This document shows, piece by piece, positions 35,238 to 43,764 of a stretch of 64,000 nucleotides of DNA (position 1 is its first letter; every line of letters starts with the position of its first letter). The notes below the pieces were generated by a model. It searched no databases. It had not been told where the DNA came from and saw nothing but the letters and a program-made list of their open reading frames with translations. The translations under genes and the position numbers were made by a program. Source of the stretch: Rhodospirillales bacterium BBD 1991-14 (GTDB lineage: Bacteria; Pseudomonadota; Alphaproteobacteria; Kiloniellales; Kiloniellaceae); NCBI GenBank assembly GCA_001657395.1, contig LYSY01000007.1:1-64000 (forward strand). The letters run 5' to 3'.

Positions 35238-35557
35238 AGGTCGCGGTCAATAGCCTCCAGCGAGCCCTTGCGGTCACCCGGAAGCTCGAAGTCCGCCGTC
35301 GTTTCCTCGACGCCGTACTTCAGGCAGTCACCAGCCGGAACCAAGGTCCAGGCATTGCCCTGATAGTCCACGGTCGAGGTGCCGGCGCAGGTCGTGCCGG
35401 GGCCCGCAGCGCAGTCGTTCTGTCCGGCCAGAGAGATCCCGTAGCACTTTTCCTTTGCCTGGGCGCTGGCCGGCGTCACCTGCGCGGTTGCCGAAACCGC
35501 CAGAGCCACGGCACCGGCGATCATCGCCGCTGATACAACTTTCCCTTTTTCAGCCAT
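35228..35557 (-). CDS. DUF2282 bufferin precursor peptide (BufA-like)
   Basis: Predicted 109-residue precursor. A signal-like N-terminus ([25 protein letters not shown], cleavage likely near residue 33) is followed by a core with four cysteines at 38, 49, 57 and 78: [34 protein letters not shown], then [10 protein letters not shown]. This is the DUF2282 pattern of BufA1-type bufferins, RiPPs exported to the periplasm and linked to copper tolerance. In characterised bufferins the central cysteines are the modified ones, here Cys49 and Cys57 by position. An acidic tail ([26 protein letters not shown]) is longer than I would expect. Confidence 0.9.
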   Translation of the reverse strand: MAEKGKVVSAAMIAGAVALAVSATAQVTPASAQAKEKCYGISLAGQNDCAAGPGTTCAGTSTVDYQGNAWTLVPAGDCLKYGVEETTADFELPGDRKGSLEAIDRDLPA

Positions 35558-35666
35558 AGACTGATGTCTCCTCTTGATGAACGTTCCTCTCCGATCCCCG
35601 ATCTGCGGAAGCCCCGCTGGCAGAGCTTACAACAGATCCGAAACGCGGTCCGGTGTGCGCCGAAGG

Positions 35667-36209
35667 CTATCCTTCAATGGGGGCCGGACCCTCGTAGGTT
35701 CCGTCATTGTCATTGATGGCCTTCCAGCTCTTGGTTGAAGCGGGAAGGGGTTCCTTCTTCGACCAGATGCCGTCGGCCTTCTCGAGGTTACCGGGAATGT
35801 CGCCCTCCCAGAACCCGACCACCGTCGGCGTGATGTTCAAATAGAGCTTGCCGTCCACAATGCGCCAGAGGTTGGGGTTGGCGGGAACCTTGCCGCCCTG
35901 GGCCAGGCCATAGGCACAGTGACCGTCGTACTGGGGGGCGTACTTCGCCGGGTCGGCGACGAACTTGTCGCGGTTCGCCTCGTTCGAAAACGCCCAGGTG
36001 GCGCCGTTGTACTCGGCGGTGATGCCCGCCTTGCCCCGCACCGCCCGGGGCTGCGCAGAGCCGACGGGGTTCTGCTTCAGGTCGAAATAGGCCACCGCGT
36101 CATAGCCGCTGATCGCGTAGCCGGTTTCGTCAACGTACTGCTCGCCGGCCTGGGCCGCGCCAACGGTCATCACCGACAGGGCCGATGCCAGTAAAAGCTT
36201 GCGCATCAT
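35667..36209 (-). CDS. Exported YHS-domain protein
   Basis: Predicted 180-residue periplasmic protein: signal peptide MMRKLLLASALSVMTVGAAQAGEQ, then the YHS-type domain TGYAISGYDAVAYFDLKQNPVGSAQPRA, ITAEYNGATWAFSNEANRDKFVADPAKYAPQYDGHCAYGLAQGGKVPANPNLWRIVDGKLYLN. The HCAYG motif holds its single Cys. YHS domains often accompany metal handling. It is 109 bp upstream of the bufA-like gene on the same strand, so it is either the first gene of that operon or a co-regulated neighbour; a tie to copper is inference. Confidence 0.85.
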   Translation of the reverse strand: MMRKLLLASALSVMTVGAAQAGEQYVDETGYAISGYDAVAYFDLKQNPVGSAQPRAVRGKAGITAEYNGATWAFSNEANRDKFVADPAKYAPQYDGHCAYGLAQGGKVPANPNLWRIVDGKLYLNITPTVVGFWEGDIPGNLEKADGIWSKKEPLPASTKSWKAINDNDGTYEGPAPIEG

Positions 36210-36307
36210 GGGGGAGAACCTCGCATCTCCTGTTGAAGGGACAGGCGGGTGCCTGATGGCCTAGAAATATTGACCAACAGCCCCTGCGATCAATTCACGA
36301 CACTACA

Positions 36308-37015
36308 CTAAGATGTGACGAGCCCCTGATCGGAGGACCCCTGATCGGCGGGCCCCTCATCGGCAGGCCCGGAACCGGAAGAACCGGCGTCGGAGGACCC
36401 GGAGGCGGCGCGCCTTGCCTTGGCTTCCTTCAGCAGGCGTTCCAGGGCACGGTCGCGCAGGCCCAGCGCCTGGAGGTGGTGGACGGTGTTCTCGAGGTAC
36501 TCCATGCAGGGCCCGCGGGCGCCGTGGCCCTGCAGGATGAGGCCCACCATGTCGTCGTGGCTGAGCCCGCCGGCGTACTGGCGGTGGGCGCGGTCGACGA
36601 CGAAGGTGATCGCAGACACGCTGCCCTGATCGGTCTTGGCGGCCCGCCAGGACGGATGATAGACGCCGGTGATCATCTCCCGCGCATAGAGGTAGTCCAG
36701 CACCTCCTCGCCCTCGCCCGCAGGGACCCGGAACACCAGCCCGCGGCAGGACCCGCCGCGGTCAAGCCCCAGCACCAGCCCCGGGACCTGTGGCGTACCG
36801 CGGTAGCGGTGGGAGAAGACGCAGAAGCTGCGGTGGAAGCCGTTCAGGCGGGCGATGCGCACCTCGACATGGGGAAAGCCGGGGTGCCACATGAGCGAGC
36901 CGTAGCCGAAAACCCAGAAATCCTGACCATCCGGGAGGTCGAGACGGCGGGCGGCCAGTTCCTCGGGCGTGAGGTTGTCGGGGTCGTCAAACTCCGGCCA
37001 CCGGCTTTCCGTCAT
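36308..37015 (-). CDS. ChaC-family gamma-glutamylcyclotransferase
   Basis: Predicted 235-residue enzyme that cleaves glutathione to 5-oxoproline and Cys-Gly. The substrate loop FWVFGYGSLMWHPGF, then FHRSFCVFSHRYRGTPQVPGLVLGLDRGGSCRGLVFRV and DYLYAREMITGVYHP (with the catalytic Glu in AREM), are diagnostic of ChaC. The last 30 residues are a low-complexity Gly/Ser/Asp/Pro tail from short DNA repeats. The start MTESRWPEFDD lies before a tandem-repeat promoter region shared with the divergent DUF2125 gene. Confidence 0.88.
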   Translation of the reverse strand: MTESRWPEFDDPDNLTPEELAARRLDLPDGQDFWVFGYGSLMWHPGFPHVEVRIARLNGFHRSFCVFSHRYRGTPQVPGLVLGLDRGGSCRGLVFRVPAGEGEEVLDYLYAREMITGVYHPSWRAAKTDQGSVSAITFVVDRAHRQYAGGLSHDDMVGLILQGHGARGPCMEYLENTVHHLQALGLRDRALERLLKEAKARRAASGSSDAGSSGSGPADEGPADQGSSDQGLVTS

Positions 37016-37137
37016 GTCGTGTTCCGATACATCTGCGCAGCGGCTGCTATACCAACAAATCGCAGCCGCCCCCTCAAGCCTGCTTCGATTCCTCCCGCTG
37101 CCGGCCGTTTCGGACGGAGAAGCGGGGCCGCCGCCCG

Positions 37138-37233
37138 GGTCCCTGGAATGGGCCCCTGGCCTGGAATGGGTCCCTGGCCTGGAATGGGTCCCTGGCCTGG
37201 AATGGGTCCCTGGCCTGGAATGGGTCCCTGGAA
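37138..37233. repeat. 18-bp tandem repeat in a divergent promoter region
   Basis: Four full copies of TGGAATGGGTCCCTGGCC (37144-37215, the first with one change) plus a partial fifth. The array fills part of the 324-bp gap between the chaC and DUF2125 start codons (37016-37339), so changes in copy number would alter promoter spacing. Nothing else is recognised in the gap. Confidence 0.88.
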
Positions 37234-37339
37234 TGAGCCGGGGGCAATTGACTCGGCAACAGGGACCCCAGCAGGGGTATGATGCGCCGACCTGCGAGGC
37301 CAAAGCCCGAACCCCCGCCGGAAAGGAGAAAAAGCGCGC

Positions 37340-38362
37340 ATGCGTCGCACCCGCCTCGTCCACCTTTCCATTGTCGCCGTCGTTGTCTTTGCGCTGGCGC
37401 TACCGGCCTATTGGTACTGGGCTTCACAGGCCCTGGCCGAAGGCATCGCGCGCTGGCGTGCCGAACAGATCGAACGCGGCTACGAGATCGACTACGACGG
37501 TCCCCATATGGGCGGCTTTCCCTTCGCCCTGACGGTCACCTTCAATCAGCCCAGGGCGGTCAGCCCCCAAGGCCTGAGCTGGCAGGGACCGCCGATCCGG
37601 GGGGAAGCCAAGCTCTGGGACCCCTTCACGATCGATCTGGAGTTCCCCGGCACGCACCGGCTCCGCCTGACCGAAGGGCAGGAGGAACAGGCCGCCGATG
37701 TCGCGACGGAGGAGGCCCGAGGGCAGGTGGTGCTGGCCTTCGACGGCCAGGTCGACAGCGCCTCCCTCGATCTCGGCGCCCTGCAGGTGAACGGGCCGGA
37801 CCTGAAACCGCTGACCGTGGACAAGCTGACCGCCCGCCTGGGCCCGCTGCGCCAGTCGCAGGACGGCGACCCCGACGAGCTGAACCTGACGGGAGAGGCG
37901 GTCTCCGTGAGCCTGCCGGAGGGTGAAGGCGGCCCCCTCGGCGATTCCCTGGAGCGGTTGTCTTTCCGCTCGACGGTGGTCGGCGGCATTCCCCGCGGCA
38001 AGCCGGCGGAGTCCCTGCCGCAATGGCGCGATGCCGGCGGCCTCTGGCGCTTCGAAAGCCTCTCGGCGCTATGGGGCCCCCTGGACCTTCAGGCCAAGGG
38101 GCGGCTCGGCCTCGATCAGGCGCTGCGCCCGTCCGGGTTGTTCGATACCAGGCTGAAGGGGGCAGACGAAATCATCGACCGGCTTGTCGAAGACGGGCGC
38201 ATTAAGCCGGAAGCCGCCTTCGCCGCACAGCTTGCCGTCGCCGCCATGGGTCGGCGCGACGCCGCCAGCGGCACGACGGTGCTGGAAGCGCCGATTACTC
38301 TGCGGGACGGCCTGCTTTTTCTGGGACCGGTCCCGTTGCTCCCGATCGCTCCGGTTCTCTAG
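37340..38362 (+). CDS. DUF2125 exported protein
   Basis: Predicted 340-residue protein with an N-terminal membrane anchor (LVHLSIVAVVVFALALPAYWYWAS) followed by ALAEGIARWRAEQIERGYEIDYDGPHMGGFPFALTVTFNQPRA, the start of the DUF2125 family of alphaproteobacterial proteins of unknown function. The rest is beta-rich and AsmA-like in rhythm (GQVVLAFDGQVDSASLDLGALQVNG). Its last 68 bases overlap convergently with the tyrA-like gene. GGAAAGGAG is present 15 bases before the ATG. Confidence 0.85.
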   Translation: MRRTRLVHLSIVAVVVFALALPAYWYWASQALAEGIARWRAEQIERGYEIDYDGPHMGGFPFALTVTFNQPRAVSPQGLSWQGPPIRGEAKLWDPFTIDLEFPGTHRLRLTEGQEEQAADVATEEARGQVVLAFDGQVDSASLDLGALQVNGPDLKPLTVDKLTARLGPLRQSQDGDPDELNLTGEAVSVSLPEGEGGPLGDSLERLSFRSTVVGGIPRGKPAESLPQWRDAGGLWRFESLSALWGPLDLQAKGRLGLDQALRPSGLFDTRLKGADEIIDRLVEDGRIKPEAAFAAQLAVAAMGRRDAASGTTVLEAPITLRDGLLFLGPVPLLPIAPVL

Positions 38363-39308
38363 GATCGAAGGAACCGGCCTGGTGGGCGTCGATGATGCCG
38401 GCGCGGATTTCCCGCGTCCGGCGGAACAGGCCCTCCAGAGTCTCGCCCTCGCCCCAGCGGATCGCGCGCTGCAGCGCCGTGAGGTCCTCTGAAAAACGCT
38501 GCAGCATCTCCAGGACCGATTCCCGGTTATGCAGGAAGACGTCGCGCCACATGATGGGGTCGGAGCCGGCGATGCGGGTGAAGTCGCGGAAGCCGCCGGC
38601 GGAGAACTTCACCACCTCGGCGCGCTCGCTCTCCTCCAGGTCGGTGGCCGTGCCGACGATGGTATAGGCGATGAGGTGCGGCAGGTGGGAGGTGATGGCC
38701 AGCACCTTGTCGTGATGGGCCGCATCCATGATCTGGACCGTCGAGCCCAGGGCCTGCCACAAACGCACCAGCCGTTCCACCTGGTCCTCGTGGGTGCCCG
38801 GCGGCGGCGTCAGGATGCACCAGCGCTGCTCGAAGAGGTCGGCGAAGCCGGCCTCCGGCCCCGAAAACTCGGTACCGGCGACAGGGTGGCCGGGAATGAA
38901 GTGCACGCCTTCGGGCAAGGTGGGGCCGATATCGCGGATCACCGCCTGTTTGACCGAGCCGACATCGGTGACGATGGCACCGGCGGCAAGGCGCGGACCG
39001 ATCGCCTCCGCCACCGCGGCATTTGCGCCCACGGGCACGCAGAAGAAAACGAGATCCGCCCCCTCCACCGCATCGCCGGGATCGGCATGAACGGAATCGG
39101 CGAACCCAAGCTCTTCGATCTTCGCGCGGGTTTCGGTCCTTCTGGAATGTGCGGCGACATGGTCCGCCAATCCCCGTGCGCGCATCGCCCAGGCCAGGGA
39201 AGAACCGATAAGTCCGGCGCCCAGCAAGGCGACACGGCCGAACATCGGCCCTTCGCCACCCTTCGCAGCCTTGGATTTCGCAACCTTGGATACGGCGGCG
39301 CTGCTCAT
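38295..39308 (-). CDS. tyrA: Prephenate/arogenate dehydrogenase
   Basis: Predicted 337-residue NAD(P)-dependent dehydrogenase of tyrosine synthesis. Rossmann motif VALLGAGLIGSSLAWAMRARG, then FFCVPVGANAAVAEAI, IVTDVGSVKQAVI, FIPGHPVAGTEFSGPEAG (catalytic His) and LAITSHLPHLIAYTIVGTA. There is no chorismate mutase domain; that function lies in the operon's first gene. It overlaps hisC by four bases (ATGA) and its 3' end overlaps the convergent DUF2125 gene by 68 bp. Confidence 0.93.
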   Translation of the reverse strand: MSSAAVSKVAKSKAAKGGEGPMFGRVALLGAGLIGSSLAWAMRARGLADHVAAHSRRTETRAKIEELGFADSVHADPGDAVEGADLVFFCVPVGANAAVAEAIGPRLAAGAIVTDVGSVKQAVIRDIGPTLPEGVHFIPGHPVAGTEFSGPEAGFADLFEQRWCILTPPPGTHEDQVERLVRLWQALGSTVQIMDAAHHDKVLAITSHLPHLIAYTIVGTATDLEESERAEVVKFSAGGFRDFTRIAGSDPIMWRDVFLHNRESVLEMLQRFSEDLTALQRAIRWGEGETLEGLFRRTREIRAGIIDAHQAGSFDPREPERSGATGPVPEKAGRPAE

Positions 39309-40411
39309 GCCCCCGTCTCCGAGAGGGCTTCCTGCAGCGCCTCGGCCGTCACCCGCATTTCCTCTTCGGTGCCGACGGTCACCCTGAGGCAGTTGGCGAG
39401 ACCGTAGGCGGCGACACCGCGCACCAGCACGCCGCGGCGCTTCAGGGCCGCAAGGACCTGCTCGGCCTGGGACTGCCCGCCGGGAAAGCGCAGCAGCACG
39501 AAGTTGCCGACGCTGGGCAGAGGCTCGACCCCCGCCGCCGTTGCCGCCCGGGCAAACCAGCCGCGCCACTCGTCGTTGTGCGCGCGCGAGCGCGCCACAT
39601 GGGCCGCATCGCCCACCGCGGCGATACCCGCCGCCTGTGCGGCCTGACTGACGTTGAAGGGGCCGCGGACACGGTTCAGGACGTCGACGACCGCCGGCGG
39701 CGCATAGGCCCAACCGAGACGCAGCGCCGCCAGGCCGTGGATCTTGGAGAAGGTGCGCAGCATGACCACGTTGTCGGCCTGCTCGACAAGGCGGGCCGGC
39801 TGCGGGTAGTCCGCTGCAGCAACGTATTCGGCATAGGCGGCATCGACCACCAGCAGCACACCGGGCGGCAACGCCTGATGCAGACGTTTGAGCGCCGCCT
39901 CGGAGATGTAGCTGCCGGTCGGATTGTTGGGATTGGCCAGGAACAGGAGGCGCGTTTTCTCGGTAACCCGCGCAAGCAGGGCATCGACATCGGCCGTCAG
40001 CGCCACCTCAGGCGCGGCGACCACGGTCGCCCCGGCGGTGCGGGCGGAGATCCCGTACATCAGGAACCCGTGCTCGCTGTAGAGCACCTCGTCGCCGGGG
40101 CCGGCGTAGGCCCGCACCAACAGCGCGATCAATTCGTCGGAGCCGGCGCCGCAGGCGATACGCGCCGGATCCAGCCCCTCGGATTCCGCAATGGCCTGGC
40201 GTAGAGCCAGGGCGCCGCCGTCCGGATAGCGGTGCAGATCGTCCTGCTCCGCGGCATAGGCGGCCACGGCCTTGGGGCTGGGCCCCAGCGGATTCTCGTT
40301 GGAGGCCAGGCGGATGACCCGGTTTACCCCGGCGGCCTTGGACTCACCGCCGATGTAGGGCGCGACATCCATAATCCCGGGGCGCGGCGTCGGGCCTTCT
40401 GCCGCCGTCAT
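39305..40411 (-). CDS. hisC: Histidinol-phosphate/aromatic aminotransferase
   Basis: Predicted 368-residue class I/II PLP aminotransferase. Motifs: VIRLASNENPLGPSPKAVAAYAAEQDDLHRYPDGG, IACGAGSDELI, FLANPNNPTGSYIS, VVDAAYAEYV, and PLP Lys in MLRTFSKIHGLAALRLGWAY. Placement between a chorismate mutase and tyrA is the alphaproteobacterial arrangement in which HisC also serves as the aromatic aminotransferase for tyrosine and phenylalanine. Four-base overlaps on both sides mark one operon. Confidence 0.93.
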   Translation of the reverse strand: MTAAEGPTPRPGIMDVAPYIGGESKAAGVNRVIRLASNENPLGPSPKAVAAYAAEQDDLHRYPDGGALALRQAIAESEGLDPARIACGAGSDELIALLVRAYAGPGDEVLYSEHGFLMYGISARTAGATVVAAPEVALTADVDALLARVTEKTRLLFLANPNNPTGSYISEAALKRLHQALPPGVLLVVDAAYAEYVAAADYPQPARLVEQADNVVMLRTFSKIHGLAALRLGWAYAPPAVVDVLNRVRGPFNVSQAAQAAGIAAVGDAAHVARSRAHNDEWRGWFARAATAAGVEPLPSVGNFVLLRFPGGQSQAEQVLAALKRRGVLVRGVAAYGLANCLRVTVGTEEEMRVTAEALQEALSETGA

Positions 40412-41346
40412 GACGCACCGCTGCTTTCTGCTCCGGCCCCTGCCCCTGCCCCCGCCCCGGCTCCGGCCATGATGGCGGCAACCGGCTGGGCCGCCAGATC
40501 TTCAGGCGTCAGCGGCACGGCGAAGCTGCCGACCGCCCAGGCGTGGCTGACCTGCGGGACCTCCTCGACCAGCGCGGCGACCCTGGCATCGTCGCTCGCC
40601 AGTAAACCCTCGACCTCGACAAGGTGCAGTGTGCGGTCCGGCGCATCGACCCAGGCCTGGGTGTTGCGCACCGCAAAGCCGGCATCGGACAGCAAGGTCT
40701 TCAGGGCGCCGCGGGACACCGCCTCGTCCAGTTCGACGATCAGGTAGCCGCGGTCGCCGCCGCTTTCCTCCGGCTCGGCCAGGGAGATCACCACCGCCTC
40801 GGGTCCCGAGCGGCGACCACCATCCAGCGGCGCAAAAGGAAGACGGGCGATGATCTTGGGCGAGGCGCGCCCGCTGCGCGCCAGCTTCGGCCACCAGGGC
40901 GTGCCCCGGTCCGATTCCGGCAGCGGCAGAATCCCGATGTTGGCCTTGCCGTCGCTGACCGCCCGCAGCACCCCCATTTCCGATCCGTAGCCGGTGATCG
41001 GTGTCAGCGAGCCGAAGTGGTCGCGCGCCAGCAGCGAGAGGTCGGTGCCGTGCTCCGGCGCGAAGGCCGCCGCCGCAAAGGGACCCTGCAAACGTGTAAA
41101 GACCGAGATGATTTCGCGCCAGATGCGGCAGACGACCGGCTTGGGGAAAAGCCCCTGATGCCGCCCCACGAGCCGGCGCAGAACCCGGGCTTCCCGCCCC
41201 GGGCGCATGATGACGGCGTTGGTTCCCTTGGCCAGGGCGATCTGGCGCGCCAGTTCGGTGCGGCGCATGAGCTGGTCGTGGATTGCGTTGTCGATTTCGT
41301 CGATTTGGCGACGCAAGTCGTCCAGAGATGGCGGTTTTTCTGACAT
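40408..41346 (-). CDS. Chorismate mutase with degenerate prephenate dehydratase-like domain
   Basis: Predicted 312-residue protein. Residues 1-90 are an AroQ-type chorismate mutase: LDDLRRQIDEIDNAIHDQLMRRTELARQIALAKG, then MRPGREARVLRRLVGRHQGLFPKPVVCRIWREIIS. The rest (about 92-290) has the outline of a prephenate dehydratase plus ACT-like end (AAFAPEHGTDLSLLARDHFG; NIGILPLPES; GYLIVELDEAVSRGALKTLLSDAGF) but lacks the usual catalytic TRF-type motif and the ESRP regulatory motif, so dehydratase activity is doubtful. The C-terminus is a Gly-Ala repeat. It is the first gene of the operon with hisC and tyrA. Confidence 0.85.
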   Translation of the reverse strand: MSEKPPSLDDLRRQIDEIDNAIHDQLMRRTELARQIALAKGTNAVIMRPGREARVLRRLVGRHQGLFPKPVVCRIWREIISVFTRLQGPFAAAAFAPEHGTDLSLLARDHFGSLTPITGYGSEMGVLRAVSDGKANIGILPLPESDRGTPWWPKLARSGRASPKIIARLPFAPLDGGRRSGPEAVVISLAEPEESGGDRGYLIVELDEAVSRGALKTLLSDAGFAVRNTQAWVDAPDRTLHLVEVEGLLASDDARVAALVEEVPQVSHAWAVGSFAVPLTPEDLAAQPVAAIMAGAGAGAGAGAGAESSGAS

Positions 41347-41454
41347 TCGGGCCTGATACCTGCAGCCAAGGCGGAGCTACTGATAGTCGCTGGGTTGGGT
41401 AAAATCAAAGGAAACCTTACACTAAGCCGGCCGCCCCAGGGACCACCCCGCGCA

Positions 41455-41502
41455 CCATCCCAGGGGCCATCCCAGGGGCCATCCCAGGGGCCATCCCAGG
41501 TA
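41455..41502. repeat. 12-bp tandem repeat, four copies
   Basis: CCATCCCAGGGG is repeated four times, the last copy changed at its end. It lies between the start codons of the chorismate mutase gene and metX, about 80 bp before the TTGACA upstream of metX. Confidence 0.85.
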
Positions 41503-41582
41503 CCACCCCGGGAGCCAGGCCAGAGGGCGGTCCGCGCCCCGCTGCGCCTTCTGCTGCGCCGCTTGTGCGACCATGGGAAAGG

Positions 41583-41629
41583 TTGACAGAGCGGGTCCTT
41601 GCTCCCTAGCTAAGGGCCCTCTCGCTAGG
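41583..41629 (+). promoter_or_regulatory. Candidate metX promoter and operator
   Basis: TTGACA (41583-41588), an 18-base spacer and TAGCTA (41607-41612) form a weak promoter. CCTAGC (41605-41610) and GCTAGG (41624-41629) make an inverted repeat overlapping the -10 region that could bind a methionine regulator. Confidence 0.35.
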
Positions 41630-41733
41630 ATAGGGGCCTTTTGGCCGGAGTGGGCGCCGCGGCGGCAGCCGAAGGGGCGCCGGATCCGTGCAGCGGCCAA
41701 GACCCGGGAACGGGCGAAGACAGAGGAGTGACG

Positions 41734-42960
41734 GTGAGCGAACAGCCGGGAGCCACAGCGGTCGAAGGGGCGGTCGAAGGGGCAGCCGAAGAGGCGGAGG
41801 ATGCGGCGGAGTCAGCCCAGCAGCAGGCGCGGCAGGACGGCCTGACCGCCGAGTTCGGCGGCGATACCCCGATGATGCTCGACTGCGGCGTGGCGCTGGG
41901 ACCCTTTACCCTGGCCTACCAGACCTACGGCCGTCTCAACACCGACAAGTCCAACGCCATCCTGGTCTGCCATGCCCTGACCGGCGACCAGTTTCTGGCC
42001 GGCACCCACCCGGTGACCGGCAAGCCCGGCTGGTGGAGCCAGATCGTCGGTCCCGGCCTGGCGCTGGACACCGACCGCTTCTTCGTCATCTGCGTCAATG
42101 TGCTGGGCGGCTGCATGGGCACCACCGGACCGAAGTCGGCAAACCCGGCGACCGGGGAAGCCTGGGCGCTCGACTTTCCGGTGATCACCATTGCCGACAT
42201 GGTGCGGGCCCAGAAGCTGCTGATCGACCGGCTGGGCATCGACAAGCTGTTCTGCGTGACCGGCGGCTCCATGGGCGGCATGCAGGTGCTGCAGTGGGCG
42301 GCCAGCTACCCGGAGAAGGTCTTCGCCGCCGTGCCCATCGCCACCGCAGCCCGCCACACGGCCCAGAACATCGCCTTCCACGAGGTCGGACGCCAGGCGA
42401 TCATGGCCGATCTGGACTGGTGCGGCGGGCGCTACATCGCCGAGGGGCGCAACCCGGACCGCGGCCTGGCGGTGGCGCGCATGACCGCGCACATCACCTA
42501 CCTCTCCGAGCCGGCGCTGCACCGCAAGTTCGGCCGCCGGCTGCAGGACCGGCGCGGCCTGACCTTCGGTTTCGACGCCGACTTCCAGGTGGAAAGCTAT
42601 CTGCGCCACCAGGGCGCCAGCTTCGTGCAGCGCTTCGACGCCAATTCTTACCTCTACATCACCCGGGCTATGGACTACTTCGACCTGGCCTCCGAGTCCG
42701 GCGGCCAGCTCGCCCAGGCCTTCCGCGACACGCCGGTGCGATTCTGTGTCATCTCCTTTTCCAGCGACTGGCTGTTCCCGACCTCGGAGAACCGCGACGT
42801 GGTCCATGCCCTCAACGCCGTGGCCGCCGACGTCAGCTTCGTCGAGATCGAAAGCGACGCCGGCCACGATGCCTTCCTGCTCGACGAACCGGAATTCCGC
42901 GGAACCCTGGCCGGCTTCCTGAACGGCTGCGCCGAACATCGGGGTCTCAGCTTCCCATGA
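41734..42960 (+). CDS. metX: Homoserine O-acyltransferase MetX
   Basis: Predicted 408-residue alpha/beta hydrolase that acylates homoserine, the committed step of methionine synthesis. Motifs: [27 protein letters not shown], nucleophile Ser179 in [36 protein letters not shown] and [11 protein letters not shown] (catalytic Asp and His region). The first 35 residues are Ala/Glu-rich. The start is a GTG with AGAGGAG six bases upstream; another GTG two codons earlier is possible. Overlaps metW by four bases. Confidence 0.94.
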   Translation: MSEQPGATAVEGAVEGAAEEAEDAAESAQQQARQDGLTAEFGGDTPMMLDCGVALGPFTLAYQTYGRLNTDKSNAILVCHALTGDQFLAGTHPVTGKPGWWSQIVGPGLALDTDRFFVICVNVLGGCMGTTGPKSANPATGEAWALDFPVITIADMVRAQKLLIDRLGIDKLFCVTGGSMGGMQVLQWAASYPEKVFAAVPIATAARHTAQNIAFHEVGRQAIMADLDWCGGRYIAEGRNPDRGLAVARMTAHITYLSEPALHRKFGRRLQDRRGLTFGFDADFQVESYLRHQGASFVQRFDANSYLYITRAMDYFDLASESGGQLAQAFRDTPVRFCVISFSSDWLFPTSENRDVVHALNAVAADVSFVEIESDAGHDAFLLDEPEFRGTLAGFLNGCAEHRGLSFP

Positions 42961-43634
42961 CTGCCGCAACCGGAACCCGACCGATGAGCCCGCTCGACAC
43001 CAGCGCCGCCCGCAGCGCCGCCCCGCTGCGCAGCGACCTCGCGCTGATCGCCCGCATGGTCGACCGCGGGGCCAGGGTGCTCGATATCGGCTGCAGCGAC
43101 GGCGCGCTGCTGGACCATCTGATCCGCGAGCGCGAGGTGGTCGGCCGCGGCATCGAGTTGTCCCAGCGCAACGTGAATGCCTGCGTGGCCAGGGGCCTCT
43201 CGGTGATCCAGGGCGATGCGGATACCGATCTGGTGGAATACCCGGCCCGCGCCTTCGACTACGCCATCCTCAGCCTGACCCTGCAGGCGACCCGCGACCC
43301 GCGGCGGGTGCTCGAACAGATGGTGCGCATCGCCCGCCACGCCATCGTCTCCTTCCCCAACTTCGGCCACTGGCAGGTGCGCCTGCACCTGACCCTGCGC
43401 GGGCGCATGCCGGTCACGGACTCCTTGCCGGAGGCCTGGTACGAGACCCCGAACATCCACTTCTGCACGATCCGGGATTTCATCGCGCTCTGTGAGGCCT
43501 GCGGGCTGGAGATCGAGGAAACCATGGTGCTGCGCAACGACCGTCCGCAGAGGGGCCTGCTGGGGTCGATCTGGGGCGGCCCGCTCGCCAACCTGCTCGG
43601 CGAAAAGGCGATCTTCCGCCTGCGCAAGGACTAG
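42957..43634 (+). CDS. metW: MetW-like methyltransferase-fold protein
   Basis: Predicted 225-residue MetW. SAM-fold motif [16 protein letters not shown], then [27 protein letters not shown] and the MetW signature ISFPNFGHW-type segment ([25 protein letters not shown]), [19 protein letters not shown]. MetW is required with MetX for homoserine acylation in many proteobacteria. ATGA overlap with metX. Confidence 0.94.
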   Translation: MTAATGTRPMSPLDTSAARSAAPLRSDLALIARMVDRGARVLDIGCSDGALLDHLIREREVVGRGIELSQRNVNACVARGLSVIQGDADTDLVEYPARAFDYAILSLTLQATRDPRRVLEQMVRIARHAIVSFPNFGHWQVRLHLTLRGRMPVTDSLPEAWYETPNIHFCTIRDFIALCEACGLEIEETMVLRNDRPQRGLLGSIWGGPLANLLGEKAIFRLRKD

Positions 43635-43659
43635 AGCGTTTTCCACTTACGGCGGATCG

Positions 43660-43740
43660 GTTCCAGCCCGCTCCCCCTCCCGGCCACCCAGCGCCAGTAT
43701 CCTATGGGTGGCCGGGAGGGGGAGCGGGCCGGTTCCGTCA
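43660..43740. repeat. Family A hairpin repeat, copy 2
   Basis: Arms 43667-43690 and 43705-43728 pair perfectly over 24 bp around a 14-base loop. It sits between the convergent ends of metW and the MmcQ-like gene and is well placed to end transcription from both sides. Its loop is in the opposite orientation to copy 1. Confidence 0.88.
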
Positions 43741-43764
43741 AACCAGGAAACCGTCTAGGCGGCC

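Larger units (their letters stand above)
41347..41733. other. Divergent control region between chorismate mutase and metX genes
   Basis: No gene is supported. The region holds the 12-bp tandem array at 41455-41502, a TTGACA with a weak -10 match before metX, and an inverted repeat CCTAGC/GCTAGG at 41605-41629. No SAM-II riboswitch pattern was recognised, although metX leaders of this class often have one. Confidence 0.5.

Noticed and set aside
35605-35630. ECF-sigma promoter for the bufA-like gene (GTAAGC-N16-CCGC)
   Set aside because: Only loosely like the Caulobacter SigF pattern (GTAACC-N16-CGAA); too weak to annotate without a regulon comparison.
37138-37233. Possible CRISPR array
   Set aside because: Units are directly adjacent, with no spacers between them, and no cas gene is in the window; it is a simple tandem repeat. 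The same applies to the other arrays.
41504-41733. SAM-II riboswitch upstream of metX
   Set aside because: Expected from family knowledge, but the conserved pseudoknot pieces could not be found in the leader; an Rfam search would settle it.
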